Source of the DNA: an uncultured Spirochaetaceae bacterium
Lineage (GTDB): Bacteria > Spirochaetota > Spirochaetia > Treponematales > Treponemataceae
Reading direction: 5' to 3'
DNA length: 64,000 nt
NCBI GenBank assembly: GCA_902778325.1
Contig: CACYWZ010000008.1
Span: forward strand, 1-64,000
Shown: positions 51,523-61,915 of the stretch, piece after piece
Position numbering within the stretch: the stretch's first letter is position 1
Layout of the letters: each line of letters opens with the position of its first letter
Translations under genes and position numbers: made by a program
Notes under the pieces: model-generated
Seen by the model: the letters and a program-made list of their open reading frames with translations, nothing else
Told to the model about the DNA's origin: nothing
The model's database searches: none

Positions 51523-52608
51523 ATGGAAAGTTATGGCTCTTTGCTAAAAAGCGCCCGAGAGGAAAAAGGTCTTGATATTCTTGCCGTTGAACGCGATACA
51601 ACTATAACACGTCAGTACATTGAAGCAATGGAAGAGGAAGACACAGCAGTTTTCCCAGGAGAGGCGTATCTCATCGGCTTCTTGCACAATTATGCAGAAT
51701 TTCTCGGATTGAACGCCGACATGATTGTGTCGCTCTACAAAAACAAAAAGTTGCAGGAGTCTCCGATTCCAGACGGGCTAATTCCAAAGCATCGCCCTGT
51801 TTGGATTATTCCGCTCGTGCTACTTCTTATTTGCTCTGGGCTTGGTGGAATTGTCTTCGGCACAGTCAAACTCGTGAACTACATTACGTTGTTGCAAAAC
51901 CAAAAAGCACTGGCTGCAGAAGAAACAAGTCGCTCGCACACTTACACACTCAGCGAGAAACCGCTTCAAAAGCGCATTTACAAGGGAGACCATATTCTTG
52001 TTCCTCAGCCTGAAGGAAATATTGAGCTTGTAGTTGCAAACACGCTCGGTCTTCTTTCAATCGAAACACCAGCAGGCGTTCAGGTTATCGACTTGAGCGA
52101 CGAAGTTGAAATCGATATCGACAACGACAGCGTTCCTGATATGATTGTTTATGTCTCAGATGTTTCAAACACAGACGCAGACCGTGGCGCTGAAGTTCGA
52201 ATGTTGCTCAAAGTCGGAGGCGCGCTCGGTAGCACAAACCTCGATGAAATCCAGTCAGCAGATGAGCTTCCGAAGAACGCAACACAGTATGAGATTCTCA
52301 CAGATAACCGCGCATATCCGTTCACAATCAATGTTTCATTCCGCGCAAATTGTTTGTTCCGCTATCGCATAGACAGAAAAGAGCCTATCGAAGATTATTA
52401 TTCAAGCGGAAATGTCGTTACAATCACATCTCAGAACGGAACACGCTTGTGGATGTCAAACGGAAACGTCGTGAAGTTGCAGGTTATTGCTGATGGACGT
52501 TCTTACGAACTTGAAGCAGTAAAAGCAGGACACGTTCAGACAGAAGATGTCAAATGGGTAAAAATGTCTGACGGTCGATACAGACTTGTGGTGGTAGAAA
52601 TTGACTAA
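51523..52608 (+). CDS. RodZ-like membrane protein with HTH
   Basis: The 361-residue protein has the RodZ plan: a cytoplasmic HTH_25-type domain (about 4-70: GSLLKSAREEKGLDILAVER, AYLIGFLHNYAEFLGL), a membrane helix (about 93-116) and an extracytoplasmic domain of about 240 residues with beta-like strands. RodZ links MreB to the elongation machinery and affects cell shape. It lies 9 bases after the LolA-like gene and its stop overlaps the rimO start. Confidence 0.75.
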   Translation: MESYGSLLKSAREEKGLDILAVERDTTITRQYIEAMEEEDTAVFPGEAYLIGFLHNYAEFLGLNADMIVSLYKNKKLQESPIPDGLIPKHRPVWIIPLVLLLICSGLGGIVFGTVKLVNYITLLQNQKALAAEETSRSHTYTLSEKPLQKRIYKGDHILVPQPEGNIELVVANTLGLLSIETPAGVQVIDLSDEVEIDIDNDSVPDMIVYVSDVSNTDADRGAEVRMLLKVGGALGSTNLDEIQSADELPKNATQYEILTDNRAYPFTINVSFRANCLFRYRIDRKEPIEDYYSSGNVVTITSQNGTRLWMSNGNVVKLQVIADGRSYELEAVKAGHVQTEDVKWVKMSDGRYRLVVVEID

Positions 52609-54097
52609 GTTTTTTTTAGACCAGCATGGGTGCGCAAAAAATCAAGTTGATGGCGAGCTTATTATTGACAGACTCACAAAAAAAGGGCTTGTTCAAGTTT
52701 TTGACGCTTCACAGGCAGATTTGATTGTCGTCAATTCTTGCGGCTTCATCGAATCGGCGAAAAAGGAATCTTTGGACGCTGTCATTTCTGCAAAAAACGC
52801 GTATCCGAAAGCAAAGTTGCTTCTTGCGGGCTGCCTTGCAGAGCGATATGCCGACGTTTTCAAGACGGAACTTCCAGAAGCGGACGCCATTCTTGGCAAT
52901 GGCGATTTGTCACAAATCGATGGCGTTATCGATGCCATCGAAAAAAACGAGCGCCCGATTGTGAAGAAGCCTCAAAAAGGAGTTTGCGGAGGAGATAGAA
53001 ATATGCTTCTCTCATTCCGTGGCTCTGCTTACATAAAAATCACGGAGGGCTGCAACAACAACTGCACATATTGCGCCATTCCGCTTATCCGAGGCGAACT
53101 TAGAAGCCGAAAAGCAAGCGAAATCACAGACGAAATCCGCGCTCTTCTTGCAAAAGGCATCTTTGAGTTTAACCTCGTCGGACAAGATTTGGCGGCTTAT
53201 GGCACAGGACGCGAAGACAATGTTTTCGGCGAAGGTCGCTCCCCTCTTAATTGCAAAGACGGAAAGCCCTCCCCGCTTTCGCGCCTCCTGAAAGAAATCA
53301 GCGCAATCGAAGGCGATTTCTGGATTCGCCTTTTGTATATTCACCCAGACCATTTTACAGACGACATTCTCCCTGTGATTGCTGCCGACAAGCGCATTCT
53401 GCCGTATTTCGACATTCCGTTCCAGACAGGCGACGACAAAATGATTCGCGCAATGAACAGAACAGGAAGCGCAGAATCATACATCGATATTGCAAAACGA
53501 ATCCGCGCAGTTCTTCCAGAAGCCGCTTTGAGAACAACATTTCTCACAGGATTTGCGGGAGAAACAAAAGAAGCGCAAGAGAACACAGAGCGCTTTATCC
53601 GTGAGCTCAATTTTGATTGGTCAGGCTGCTTTGCCTACAGCGTCGAAGAAGACACGCCAGGCGCTTTGATGAAGAACCAAGTTCCGCACAAAACCGCAGA
53701 ACTTCGAGCAAAACGCCTTGAGGAAATCCAAGCGCAAATCACAAGAGAGCGCCTTGCAAGCCGCACAGGAAAAGAATACGACGTTCTTGTTGAGGAAATC
53801 GTTGAAGGAGATGAAGGACTTGCGATTGCGCGCGCGTGGTTTCAAGCACCCGAAGTCGACGGAAGCGTCGTCATAAGCTATGACCGCGACAATCCAGAAG
53901 AGAACAAAATCGTTCAAAGCGGGCGACTTGTTCGCGTGAGAATCACATCTTCAGGCGCTGTCGATTTGAACGGCGAGTTCGTTTCAGATTCCCCGCTCAA
54001 TGCTCATCGCGCACAAAGCACGCTGGAGTTTGCAGAAGAGCGAATCAACGAAAATGCTCGTGGCGAATCGTTGGCAACATCGCAAAATCAACAATAA
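52601..54097 (+). CDS. rimO: Ribosomal protein S12 methylthiotransferase RimO
   Basis: RimO adds a methylthio group to Asp of ribosomal protein S12. The 498-residue MiaB-like radical SAM enzyme has the N-terminal cluster-binding domain (LDQHGCAKNQVDGE, VNSCGFIESAKKES, LLAGCLAERY), radical SAM motif EGCNNNCTYCAIP near 149 and a TRAM-type C-terminus. The start is TTG at 52601, overlapping the upstream TAA; no ATG is available. A 16-base gap separates it from pcrA. Confidence 0.9.
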   Translation: MTKFFLDQHGCAKNQVDGELIIDRLTKKGLVQVFDASQADLIVVNSCGFIESAKKESLDAVISAKNAYPKAKLLLAGCLAERYADVFKTELPEADAILGNGDLSQIDGVIDAIEKNERPIVKKPQKGVCGGDRNMLLSFRGSAYIKITEGCNNNCTYCAIPLIRGELRSRKASEITDEIRALLAKGIFEFNLVGQDLAAYGTGREDNVFGEGRSPLNCKDGKPSPLSRLLKEISAIEGDFWIRLLYIHPDHFTDDILPVIAADKRILPYFDIPFQTGDDKMIRAMNRTGSAESYIDIAKRIRAVLPEAALRTTFLTGFAGETKEAQENTERFIRELNFDWSGCFAYSVEEDTPGALMKNQVPHKTAELRAKRLEEIQAQITRERLASRTGKEYDVLVEEIVEGDEGLAIARAWFQAPEVDGSVVISYDRDNPEENKIVQSGRLVRVRITSSGAVDLNGEFVSDSPLNAHRAQSTLEFAEERINENARGESLATSQNQQ

Positions 54098-54113
54098 CCT
54101 TTCCAAAGCATTT

Positions 54114-56363
54114 ATGGACGAAAATCAATTCATAAACGAAGACTCATCTTGGGCAGACGACGAACAAGCGTTTTCTGCCGTCAGCGCCCAAGATAACGTC
54201 GAAGAATATCTCGGCGTCTTGAACGAGCAGCAACGCGAAGCCGTCGAGCACTCAGGCTCACCGCTCCTGATTCTTGCAGGAGCGGGAAGCGGAAAAACCC
54301 GCGTAATCACAACAAAAATCGCATACCTAATCGCACGCTGCCAAATCAGAGCCAGCTCAATTCTTGCCGTGACATTCACGAAGAAAGCCGCAGCCGAAAT
54401 GCAGGAAAGAGCGATTGCACTTGATGAGAGAGCAAAAGACGCCCAAATCCGCACATTCCATTCATTTGGAGCGTGGTTCTTGCGCCTTTACGCAGAAGAA
54501 GCAGGCATCGACAGCAATTTCACAGTGTATGACGACGACGATATGGTAACGCTCCTAAAAGCCGCCGTCCCGACACTCGCAAAAAAAGACGCGCCGCAAA
54601 TCGCACACTCAATCTCGCTCGCAAAAGATTATTGCATAACAAGCGACGATGAGGACGCACTCTTTGCAATCAGCGATTTCCCTGATTTTCCAAAATACTA
54701 CAAAGCGTACGAAGCGCGCAAAATGCAAACAGGCAACGTCGATTTCGGGGACTTGATAATGCTCCCCACACTGATATTGCAAAAGAACGAAGCGCTCCGA
54801 AATCACATCCGCCACCGTTTCCGCGTCGTCATGGTCGATGAGTACCAGGACTCCAACGTGGCGCAGTTCCAGCTTTTGAAGCAGCTTTCAGGCGATGGCG
54901 TCTACACTTGCGTTGTCGGTGATGATGACCAGTCGATTTATCGCTTCCGAGGCGCAGAAGTCCAGAATATCCTCACCTTCAGCGAGACATTCCCGAACAC
55001 CAAAATTATCCGCCTCGAAAAAAACTACCGCTCAACCGCTCCAATCCTTGCAGCAGCCGATTCCGTCGTCAAAAACAACGGCTCAAGACTTGGAAAGACG
55101 CTCAGAGCCGAGAGAGGAAACGGAAAAAAGCCGACGCTCGTCTTTTTGGACAACCGCACCAATTTTGACATGGAAAGCCAGTTCTGCGCAGAGCTCATCG
55201 AAAACGCACGAAAAAAAGGCGGCTCATATTCCGATTGGGCGATTTTGTACCGCACAAACGCGCAGTCGCTTTCGTTTGAAACAGAGTTCTTGCACCGACA
55301 AATTCCATATCGCGTCGTAGGCTCGCTAAAGTTCTATGAGCGCGAAGAAGTAAAAGACTCGCTCGCACTCCTCTCGCTTTGCGCCAATGCGCGCGACGAA
55401 GTTTCGTTTCGCCGAATCGTGAACAAGCCAGCGCGCTCTCTTGGAGAAGTTACCCAGAAAAAAATCATCGATTTTGCCCACGAGAACGCCCTCAATCTCC
55501 TTGAATGTGACAGCGCTCCGCTTTCAAAAAAGGCGCTCGAAGGATATGTCGAGTTCACAAGAGCCATAAAAGACAGCGCGCGACTTTTGGGCGACGAGGG
55601 CGCACAACTTTCAGATTTCGTTCGCGAAATCATCGAAAAATCAGGAATTGCTGCCTATCACAAAGGCGTCGATGAGATTTCAGGCACACAAAAGACATTC
55701 AACCTCCAAGAGCTCGTCAACAGCGCCGCTTCATACACTTGCACGACACAGGGGCTTTTGAGCTTCCTCGACGCAATCAGCCTTGACCGCACGCTCGCCG
55801 AGCAAGACGAAGGCAACAGCGAAGATTTCGTGACACTCATCACAATCCACAATACAAAAGGACTTGAGTTCAAGAAAGTCATTATGACAGGCATGGAATC
55901 AGGGCTTTTCCCGCGCGAAGACAAAACAGGAAGCGACCTCGAAGAAGAGCGCCGCCTCTGCTACGTCGGAATCACTAGAGCACGCGACGAGCTTTATTTC
56001 ACCTGTTGCGCTGCCCGACGCTTTTACGGGCGAATCGCGCACTTTGCGCCGAGCATCTTCTTGAGCGAGCTAGACAAAGACAACCTCCGCGTTCTCGGAA
56101 ATCCGCCCTACTCCTTCGGCAAAGAGAAAAAAGAGCAGTCCCTCGAAGACTTTGAAGGCTGGAACATCGGAGCAGTCGTCCGCCACAGCGAATACGGCTA
56201 CGGCACAATAGAGAGTGCCAAAATCACACCAAGCGGCGAGTTCGTCGTGAACGTCAAGTTCAAAAGCGGAGAGACAAAGAAGTTTTTGCCCGCCTATCAA
56301 AAAAGCGCGCTCAAACTTGCCGATTCCTTCCCCGACGACGATTACGACGACATTCCGTTTTAG
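54114..56363 (+). CDS. pcrA: ATP-dependent DNA helicase PcrA/UvrD
   Basis: The 749-residue SF1A helicase has motif I AGAGSGKTRVI, motif II MVDEYQDSN, motif III VVGDDDQSIYRFRGA, and TIHNTKGLEFKKVIMTG plus EERRLCYVGITRARDEL in the C-terminal part. It unwinds DNA in repair and replication. The start at 54114 gives the usual N-terminus; no clear Shine-Dalgarno is present. The C-terminus keeps the Tudor-like tail of PcrA (VVRHSEYGYGTIES). It ends before the two-way terminator at 56365-56405. Confidence 0.93.
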   Translation: MDENQFINEDSSWADDEQAFSAVSAQDNVEEYLGVLNEQQREAVEHSGSPLLILAGAGSGKTRVITTKIAYLIARCQIRASSILAVTFTKKAAAEMQERAIALDERAKDAQIRTFHSFGAWFLRLYAEEAGIDSNFTVYDDDDMVTLLKAAVPTLAKKDAPQIAHSISLAKDYCITSDDEDALFAISDFPDFPKYYKAYEARKMQTGNVDFGDLIMLPTLILQKNEALRNHIRHRFRVVMVDEYQDSNVAQFQLLKQLSGDGVYTCVVGDDDQSIYRFRGAEVQNILTFSETFPNTKIIRLEKNYRSTAPILAAADSVVKNNGSRLGKTLRAERGNGKKPTLVFLDNRTNFDMESQFCAELIENARKKGGSYSDWAILYRTNAQSLSFETEFLHRQIPYRVVGSLKFYEREEVKDSLALLSLCANARDEVSFRRIVNKPARSLGEVTQKKIIDFAHENALNLLECDSAPLSKKALEGYVEFTRAIKDSARLLGDEGAQLSDFVREIIEKSGIAAYHKGVDEISGTQKTFNLQELVNSAASYTCTTQGLLSFLDAISLDRTLAEQDEGNSEDFVTLITIHNTKGLEFKKVIMTGMESGLFPREDKTGSDLEEERRLCYVGITRARDELYFTCCAARRFYGRIAHFAPSIFLSELDKDNLRVLGNPPYSFGKEKKEQSLEDFEGWNIGAVVRHSEYGYGTIESAKITPSGEFVVNVKFKSGETKKFLPAYQKSALKLADSFPDDDYDDIPF

Positions 56364-56364
56364 C

Positions 56365-56405
56365 ATAAAAAAAGACCTGCCCAAGTTTCAAGCAGGTCTT
56401 TTTTG
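56365..56405. terminator. Bidirectional terminator between pcrA and the gene at 56419
   Basis: AAAGACCTGC pairs with GCAGGTCTTT across an 11-base loop, with A run before and T run after, so it can act in both directions. It serves both convergent genes. Confidence 0.88.
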
Positions 56406-56418
56406 TCAGCAGTGAAAA

Positions 56419-57102
56419 TTACTTTTTCAAAGCCTTTATCGACTCATTCGAGCGGGCAATCTCCTCGTCGACAGCCTTTGCAAAGTCGCCGTACTTCTCG
56501 CCGTCAACAACACACATCGCCTTGAGATACTTCAAAAGCGTATTGTTCACGAAATCGAGCAGAACCTTCTTCTTTGCGCTAGCGCTCTTGTCGCTCGATG
56601 CCGCCGTCTTGCTTTCGGTGTAGAGCGTGTTCGCCGCCTTGAACTCGTCCTCAGCCGTGCGGAGCAAAGCGGCGTACTCAGCAGCGCCGTGGATTTTTGA
56701 AAGATCAGCGCCCTCCAAATCCTTCAAAAGACTCTCGATTTTCGCAGATTCCTCGCGGTATTTTTCCGCCACAATCTGCCTGCCGTAACGCTCGAAAACG
56801 GGCAAGAGCGCCTTTGCCGCCTCCGCCTCTTCCGAAAACGGCAAAAGGCAAGCGGCTTCCATAATCGTGAAAAAGTTTCTCACGACCGTATCGCGCTTGG
56901 TGTCCGCCTCATCGAGTTTTGACAAAAGCGGCGCGGAATTGCTTGTTGCAATGATTTCCTCCGCACCCGCTTTGACACTGTCGAAAAACGAATCGAGTTT
57001 TGAGTCGTTCAACGCGGCTTTTCTCGGTTCATACAACGCAAAAAGTGCCTGACATAATGTCGCAAACGTCCCTATGGGCGTGTTGTAATTCACTTTTGCC
57101 AT
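56419..57102 (-). CDS. Unknown helical protein
   Basis: The 227-residue protein starts MAKVNYNTPIGTFATLCQAL; GGAGG lies 7 bases before the ATG at 57102. It is predicted almost entirely helical, with Ala, Glu and Lys abundance (SEEAEAAKALLPVFERYGRQ, AANTLYTESKTAASSDKSAS) and no membrane segment or Cys cluster. It resembles in tone a family of unknown helical proteins in anaerobes, but I cannot name it securely. Transcribed toward pcrA. Confidence 0.6.
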   Translation of the reverse strand: MAKVNYNTPIGTFATLCQALFALYEPRKAALNDSKLDSFFDSVKAGAEEIIATSNSAPLLSKLDEADTKRDTVVRNFFTIMEAACLLPFSEEAEAAKALLPVFERYGRQIVAEKYREESAKIESLLKDLEGADLSKIHGAAEYAALLRTAEDEFKAANTLYTESKTAASSDKSASAKKKVLLDFVNNTLLKYLKAMCVVDGEKYGDFAKAVDEEIARSNESIKALKK

Positions 57103-57157
57103 TACTGTACCTCCGATACTAAAAATCAACTCAACAATAGAACTATTCAAAGGATTA

Positions 57158-57370
57158 TGCAATATGTTTTTGTGCACTTTCTTAAAAAAGTATTGAAACA
57201 ATGTTTGTTGTAAGCCGTTTTCTGAAAAAAGTATTGAAAAAACATTTGTTGTAAGGGCGTTTTCTTAAGAAAGTATTGAAAAAACAAATGTTTAAAGCCC
57301 ATTTTCTCACCAAAACAGCCTTTAAACAAATGTTTTAGCCCCATTTTCTCGCCAAAACACCCTTGCAACA
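57158..57370. repeat. 42-bp tandem array (two unit types) downstream of the PIN toxin gene
   Basis: Three units on GTTTTCTGAAAAAAGTATTG and two on CCCATTTTCTCACCAAAACA repeat at exactly 42 bases. The translated minus strand repeats in 14 residues, again with no sign of real coding. The array fills the gap between the TA terminator and the helical-protein gene. Confidence 0.92.
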
Positions 57371-57401
57371 AAAAATCCCCGCCGAGTTTCTCTGACGGGG
57401 A
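57370..57401 (-). terminator. Terminator of the PIN/RelB module
   Basis: Minus-strand UCCCCG and CGGGGA close a hairpin and six U follow. The same sequence (AAAAAATCCCCGCCGA) recurs at 58219-58253 after groEL. Confidence 0.78.
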
Positions 57402-57430
57402 GCTAATCGTAAAAATATATATGGCAGATT

Positions 57431-57853
57431 TTAATTATTGCTTTTCAAAATTTCAACTAACTCGCTCGGAGTTACGACAAAGGGCTTTTCTGGAAAATGC
57501 TTGCTGTTTCCTGTTACAAGCAAAGAGTTTTTATCTTGGCTGGACAATGTTACAGCATAGAAAACAACGTCTTTCGGGTCTGGCATAGCCTCCTTCACTT
57601 GTGCAAACTCCGTAACTTTCAAGCCGTTATCCATAATATCTTTCAAAAGATTTATTATTATGCTCTCTGGAAGTTTGAACTTCGCCCTTCTAAGCACTTC
57701 ATTGTACTCTTTTACGATTTCATCTGAATAAACAGGAATGATATTTCCGCTCGCAAGAAAATGCAAAATCTGAACAGTCGGCGAACTTTCATTTCTAGTT
57801 ATCAATGCTGAAACAAGAACATTTGTATCGATTACAACGTATTTTCTTGTCAT
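57431..57853 (-). CDS. PIN-domain toxin (COG1569-type)
   Basis: The 140-residue protein has PIN-fold acidic residues in VVIDTNVLVSALI (Asp near 8), a Glu/Asp pair in SDEIVKEYNEVL near 44 and PDPKDVVFYAVTL near 92. PIN toxins are RNases. Its ATG overlaps the stop of the antitoxin gene (TAATG), as in other type II TA modules. The antitoxin is of the RelB/DinJ type. Confidence 0.8.
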   Translation of the reverse strand: MTRKYVVIDTNVLVSALITRNESSPTVQILHFLASGNIIPVYSDEIVKEYNEVLRRAKFKLPESIIINLLKDIMDNGLKVTEFAQVKEAMPDPKDVVFYAVTLSSQDKNSLLVTGNSKHFPEKPFVVTPSELVEILKSNN

Positions 57854-58137
57854 TACAGCCCAGCCCGTGCAGCCGCAATTTCTGCATTGATTTCGTCCAA
57901 AGACATTTCTGGCACGTTGTTCTTTTTGATGGAATTACGGGCTTCCTTGTAAATGTTCCATCTAGCCGAAGATTTCTCGACTTTTAGCTCAAACGGAAGC
58001 CCTCCAACAGCAATACTCTTCTTGAAAAAAATCCTTACAGCTGTCGGCAAATCCAAGCCAAGAGATTCATAGATATTTGTAACGTCGTTTTTTGTCTGCG
58101 TATCGACTTTTATCTGAACTAATGCAGCATTTGTCAT
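57853..58137 (-). CDS. RelB/DinJ-family antitoxin
   Basis: The 94-residue protein starts at 58137 (GGAGG before the ATG). Its N-terminal ribbon-helix-helix reads NAALVQIKVDTQTKNDVTNI then GLDLPTAVRIFFKKSIAVGG, the RelB/DinJ pattern that binds DNA and represses the operon. The C-terminal half, which would cap the toxin, is short and charged. RelB is usually paired with RelE; here the partner is a PIN protein. Confidence 0.8.
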   Translation of the reverse strand: MTNAALVQIKVDTQTKNDVTNIYESLGLDLPTAVRIFFKKSIAVGGLPFELKVEKSSARWNIYKEARNSIKKNNVPEMSLDEINAEIAAARAGL

Positions 58138-58218
58138 AAACTCCTCCAAAAGTATGTGTTTGTATATATTTTAGCATGCTCAAACTTTATTTCCAATGCT
58201 TTTTTTTACACCGACAAC

Positions 58219-58253
58219 AAAAAATCCCCGCCGATTTTCTCGCACGGGGATTT
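58219..58253 (-). terminator. Terminator of groEL
   Basis: Minus strand: AAATCCCCG pairs with CGGGGATTT and six U follow. It lies about 75 bases after the groEL stop and upstream of the TA module. Confidence 0.8.
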
Positions 58254-58328
58254 ATATCGTTACTTCAATAATAGCCAATTTACTCGGCTATTCTATGCAA
58301 TTTGCCCTTTACAAAAGGCACTGGTGCC

Positions 58329-59957
<1,629 letters not shown>

Positions 59958-59979
59958 TTATTTACTCCTATCACTCTCG

Positions 59980-59995
59980 ACGGTAAAAACCGTCC
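59980..59995 (-). promoter_or_regulatory. Hairpin in the groEL leader
   Basis: GACGGT, a four-base loop and ACCGTC form a perfect hairpin just before the ribosome binding site of groEL. It is not a CIRCE element. It may affect translation or mRNA stability. Confidence 0.5.
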
Positions 59996-60022
59996 GAACT
60001 CATTTTCTTTTCTTCACTTTCT

Positions 60023-60051
60023 AAGATAAGAAAATTTTGACGCTTCGGCAA
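60023..60051 (-). promoter_or_regulatory. Promoter of groEL
   Basis: Minus strand: -35 TTGCCG (60051-60046), 17-base spacer, -10 TATCTT (60028-60023). Confidence 0.5.
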
Positions 60052-60140
60052 ATTTTTTTTGCATTTTTTCGCATTTTTTTTCACATATCAACAGGAAAAA
60101 TGAAAAATATCGTCCTAATAAAATACAAGAGGTATTTTTG

Positions 60141-61709
60141 ATGCACATTTATAGTTTTTCGCCTTTCGGTTATGAAGGCGCTTTGGTATCAGTGGAAGTG
60201 GATTTGCGAAAAGGCATTCCAGGAGTTGATATGGTGGGATTGGCTGACGGCGCTGTAAAAGAAAGCCGCGAGCGAATTCGCTCGGCAATCAGAAACTCAG
60301 GGCTTGAGTTTCCAATGGAGAGGGTTCTTATAAGCCTTTCACCTGCTGATTTGAAAAAAGAAGGCGCTGGCTTTGACCTCGCGATAGCACTGGCAGTGTT
60401 GGACGCAAAAATCAGCCTTGAAAAAGGAGATGGCGCAAAAGAAAACGATGAGAACATTCTCGTTATTGGAGAGCTTGATTTGAGCGGCAACGTCAAAAGC
60501 GTTCGAGGTATTCAGGCAGCGATTTCAACAGCAGCAGAAGGGGGAATATCGCGCTGTATTGTGCCTGCGGGAAACAGCGGAGAGGCGCTAAAGGTCAAAG
60601 GCGCTTCTGTTTTTGCAGCCACAACACTTCTCGAGGCAGTCAACGCGCTCGAAACAGGTGAAGGGTTTGAGGTTGCAAAAGGCGGTGACGATAGTCTTGG
60701 AGAGGGCTTTACATTTGTTGACGGTGTTGCTTTCCCCGAAGTTACTCCAGACTGCGACATTTGCACTGTAAAAGGACAGTCTCGACTTGTCAGAGCGCTC
60801 CAAATTGCAGCGGCTGGTGCTCACAATGTGCTTGCTTACGGGACGCCAGGTTGCGGGAAAACGCTAGCTCTTCAGCGATTTCCGTCGCTTGTGCCCGCGC
60901 TTACGGAGGAAGAAAGCGCGGTTGTAACAAGGATTCACTCTCTCGCAGGGCTTTTGCCTGCAGGCGCTTCTGCTGTTCGAGTCGCGCCATTCAGAACGCC
61001 TCACCAGACTGCGAGCATTGAAGGAATCTGTGGTGGCGGTCCACGCTGTTCCCCTGGCGAGATTTCGCTTGCACATGGAGGCGCGCTTTTTTTGGACGAG
61101 GCTTCTCAATTCAAATCATCGGTTCTTCAAATGCTCCGCGTTCCTCTCGAAAGTGGCTGTATCACACTATCACGTGCAGGTCGCACAACTGTTTATCCTG
61201 CGCGCTTTCAGCTTCTGATTGCCACAAATCCGTGCCCATGCGGAAATCTTGGCTCAGAGGACAAGCTTTGCCTTTGTAGCGCCCATTCCATCGAACAATT
61301 TTGGAAAAAGTTTTCTGCGCCACTTCTTGACCGCATTGACCTTCGCATTCATGTCGATTTGCCAGACACTAGCACAAAAAACGAGCCAACTCTCGAAGAA
61401 CTCAGAAAGGGTATTGCAAAAGCAGTGTTGATACAGCGCGAAAGGCAAGGCAAAAAGAATGCGCTTCTTTCACCGCAGGAAGTCATACAATTTTGTAGCG
61501 AAAAAATAGAAGAAAGCGCCGAAAAACTCATCGATGACGCTCAAGAGCGCTATGGAATGAGCCAAAGAGCTGTTAGTGGCTGCTTGAAACTCGCAAGAAC
61601 AATCGCAGACATGGAAGGGGAGGAAATTATCGCAGAAAAGCACGCAGCAGAGGCTGTTAGTTATCGAAAAACCGAAGTTGGACTAGGAGGAATAAGCGAA
61701 ATGCTATAA
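60141..61709 (+). CDS. comM: YifB/ComM-family Mg-chelatase-like ATPase
   Basis: The 522-residue AAA+ protein has an N-terminal Lon-like substrate domain (VEVDLRKGIPGVDMVGLADG, LSPADLKKEGAGFDLAIALA), Walker A GTPGCGKTLAL near 235, ARSGGP-type PHQTASIEGICGGGP, Walker B GALFLDEASQF and a Mg-chelatase C-terminus. ComM drives branch migration during natural transformation in Gram-negative bacteria. AGAGG lies before the ATG. A terminator follows. Confidence 0.9.
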   Translation: MHIYSFSPFGYEGALVSVEVDLRKGIPGVDMVGLADGAVKESRERIRSAIRNSGLEFPMERVLISLSPADLKKEGAGFDLAIALAVLDAKISLEKGDGAKENDENILVIGELDLSGNVKSVRGIQAAISTAAEGGISRCIVPAGNSGEALKVKGASVFAATTLLEAVNALETGEGFEVAKGGDDSLGEGFTFVDGVAFPEVTPDCDICTVKGQSRLVRALQIAAAGAHNVLAYGTPGCGKTLALQRFPSLVPALTEEESAVVTRIHSLAGLLPAGASAVRVAPFRTPHQTASIEGICGGGPRCSPGEISLAHGGALFLDEASQFKSSVLQMLRVPLESGCITLSRAGRTTVYPARFQLLIATNPCPCGNLGSEDKLCLCSAHSIEQFWKKFSAPLLDRIDLRIHVDLPDTSTKNEPTLEELRKGIAKAVLIQRERQGKKNALLSPQEVIQFCSEKIEESAEKLIDDAQERYGMSQRAVSGCLKLARTIADMEGEEIIAEKHAAEAVSYRKTEVGLGGISEML

Positions 61710-61716
61710 GCATAAA

Positions 61717-61746
61717 AAAAGCTCTGCTATTTTGCAGAGCTTTTAA
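61717..61746 (+). terminator. Terminator of comM
   Basis: AAAAGCTCTGC pairs with GCAGAGCTTTT over a six-base loop, with T after. It sits just before the tRNA gene on the opposite strand. Confidence 0.88.
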
Positions 61747-61750
61747 TAAT

Positions 61751-61833
61751 TGCCGGAAGAGAGACTTGAACTCTCACACTATTGCTAGCAAAGGATTTTG
61801 AGTCCTTCGTGTCTACCATTCCACCATTCCGGC
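61751..61833 (-). tRNA. tRNA-Leu (anticodon CAA)
   Basis: 83 bases fold as a tRNA on the minus strand: acceptor stem GCCGGAA / TTCCGGC, anticodon arm AAGGA-CTCAAAA-TCCTT with anticodon CAA (codon UUG), a long class II variable arm and T-arm GAGAGTTCAAGTCTCTC. Discriminator base A; CCA is not encoded. It stands alone with no rRNA or other tRNA beside it. Confidence 0.93.
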
Positions 61834-61915
61834 GTGGTTATTGAAATATATCAGATTTGATTTTTTTATGCAATACCAGTTTCTATTTTTTTTCATAATT
61901 ATGTAAAAAATGAGT

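Noticed and set aside
57147..57371. 74-codon minus-strand frame with 14-residue repeats
   Set aside because: It is the 42-bp array read through; no ribosome binding site.
58137..58149. Earlier ATG for the antitoxin
   Set aside because: The ATG at 58137 has a strong GGAGG; the earlier one lies within that site.
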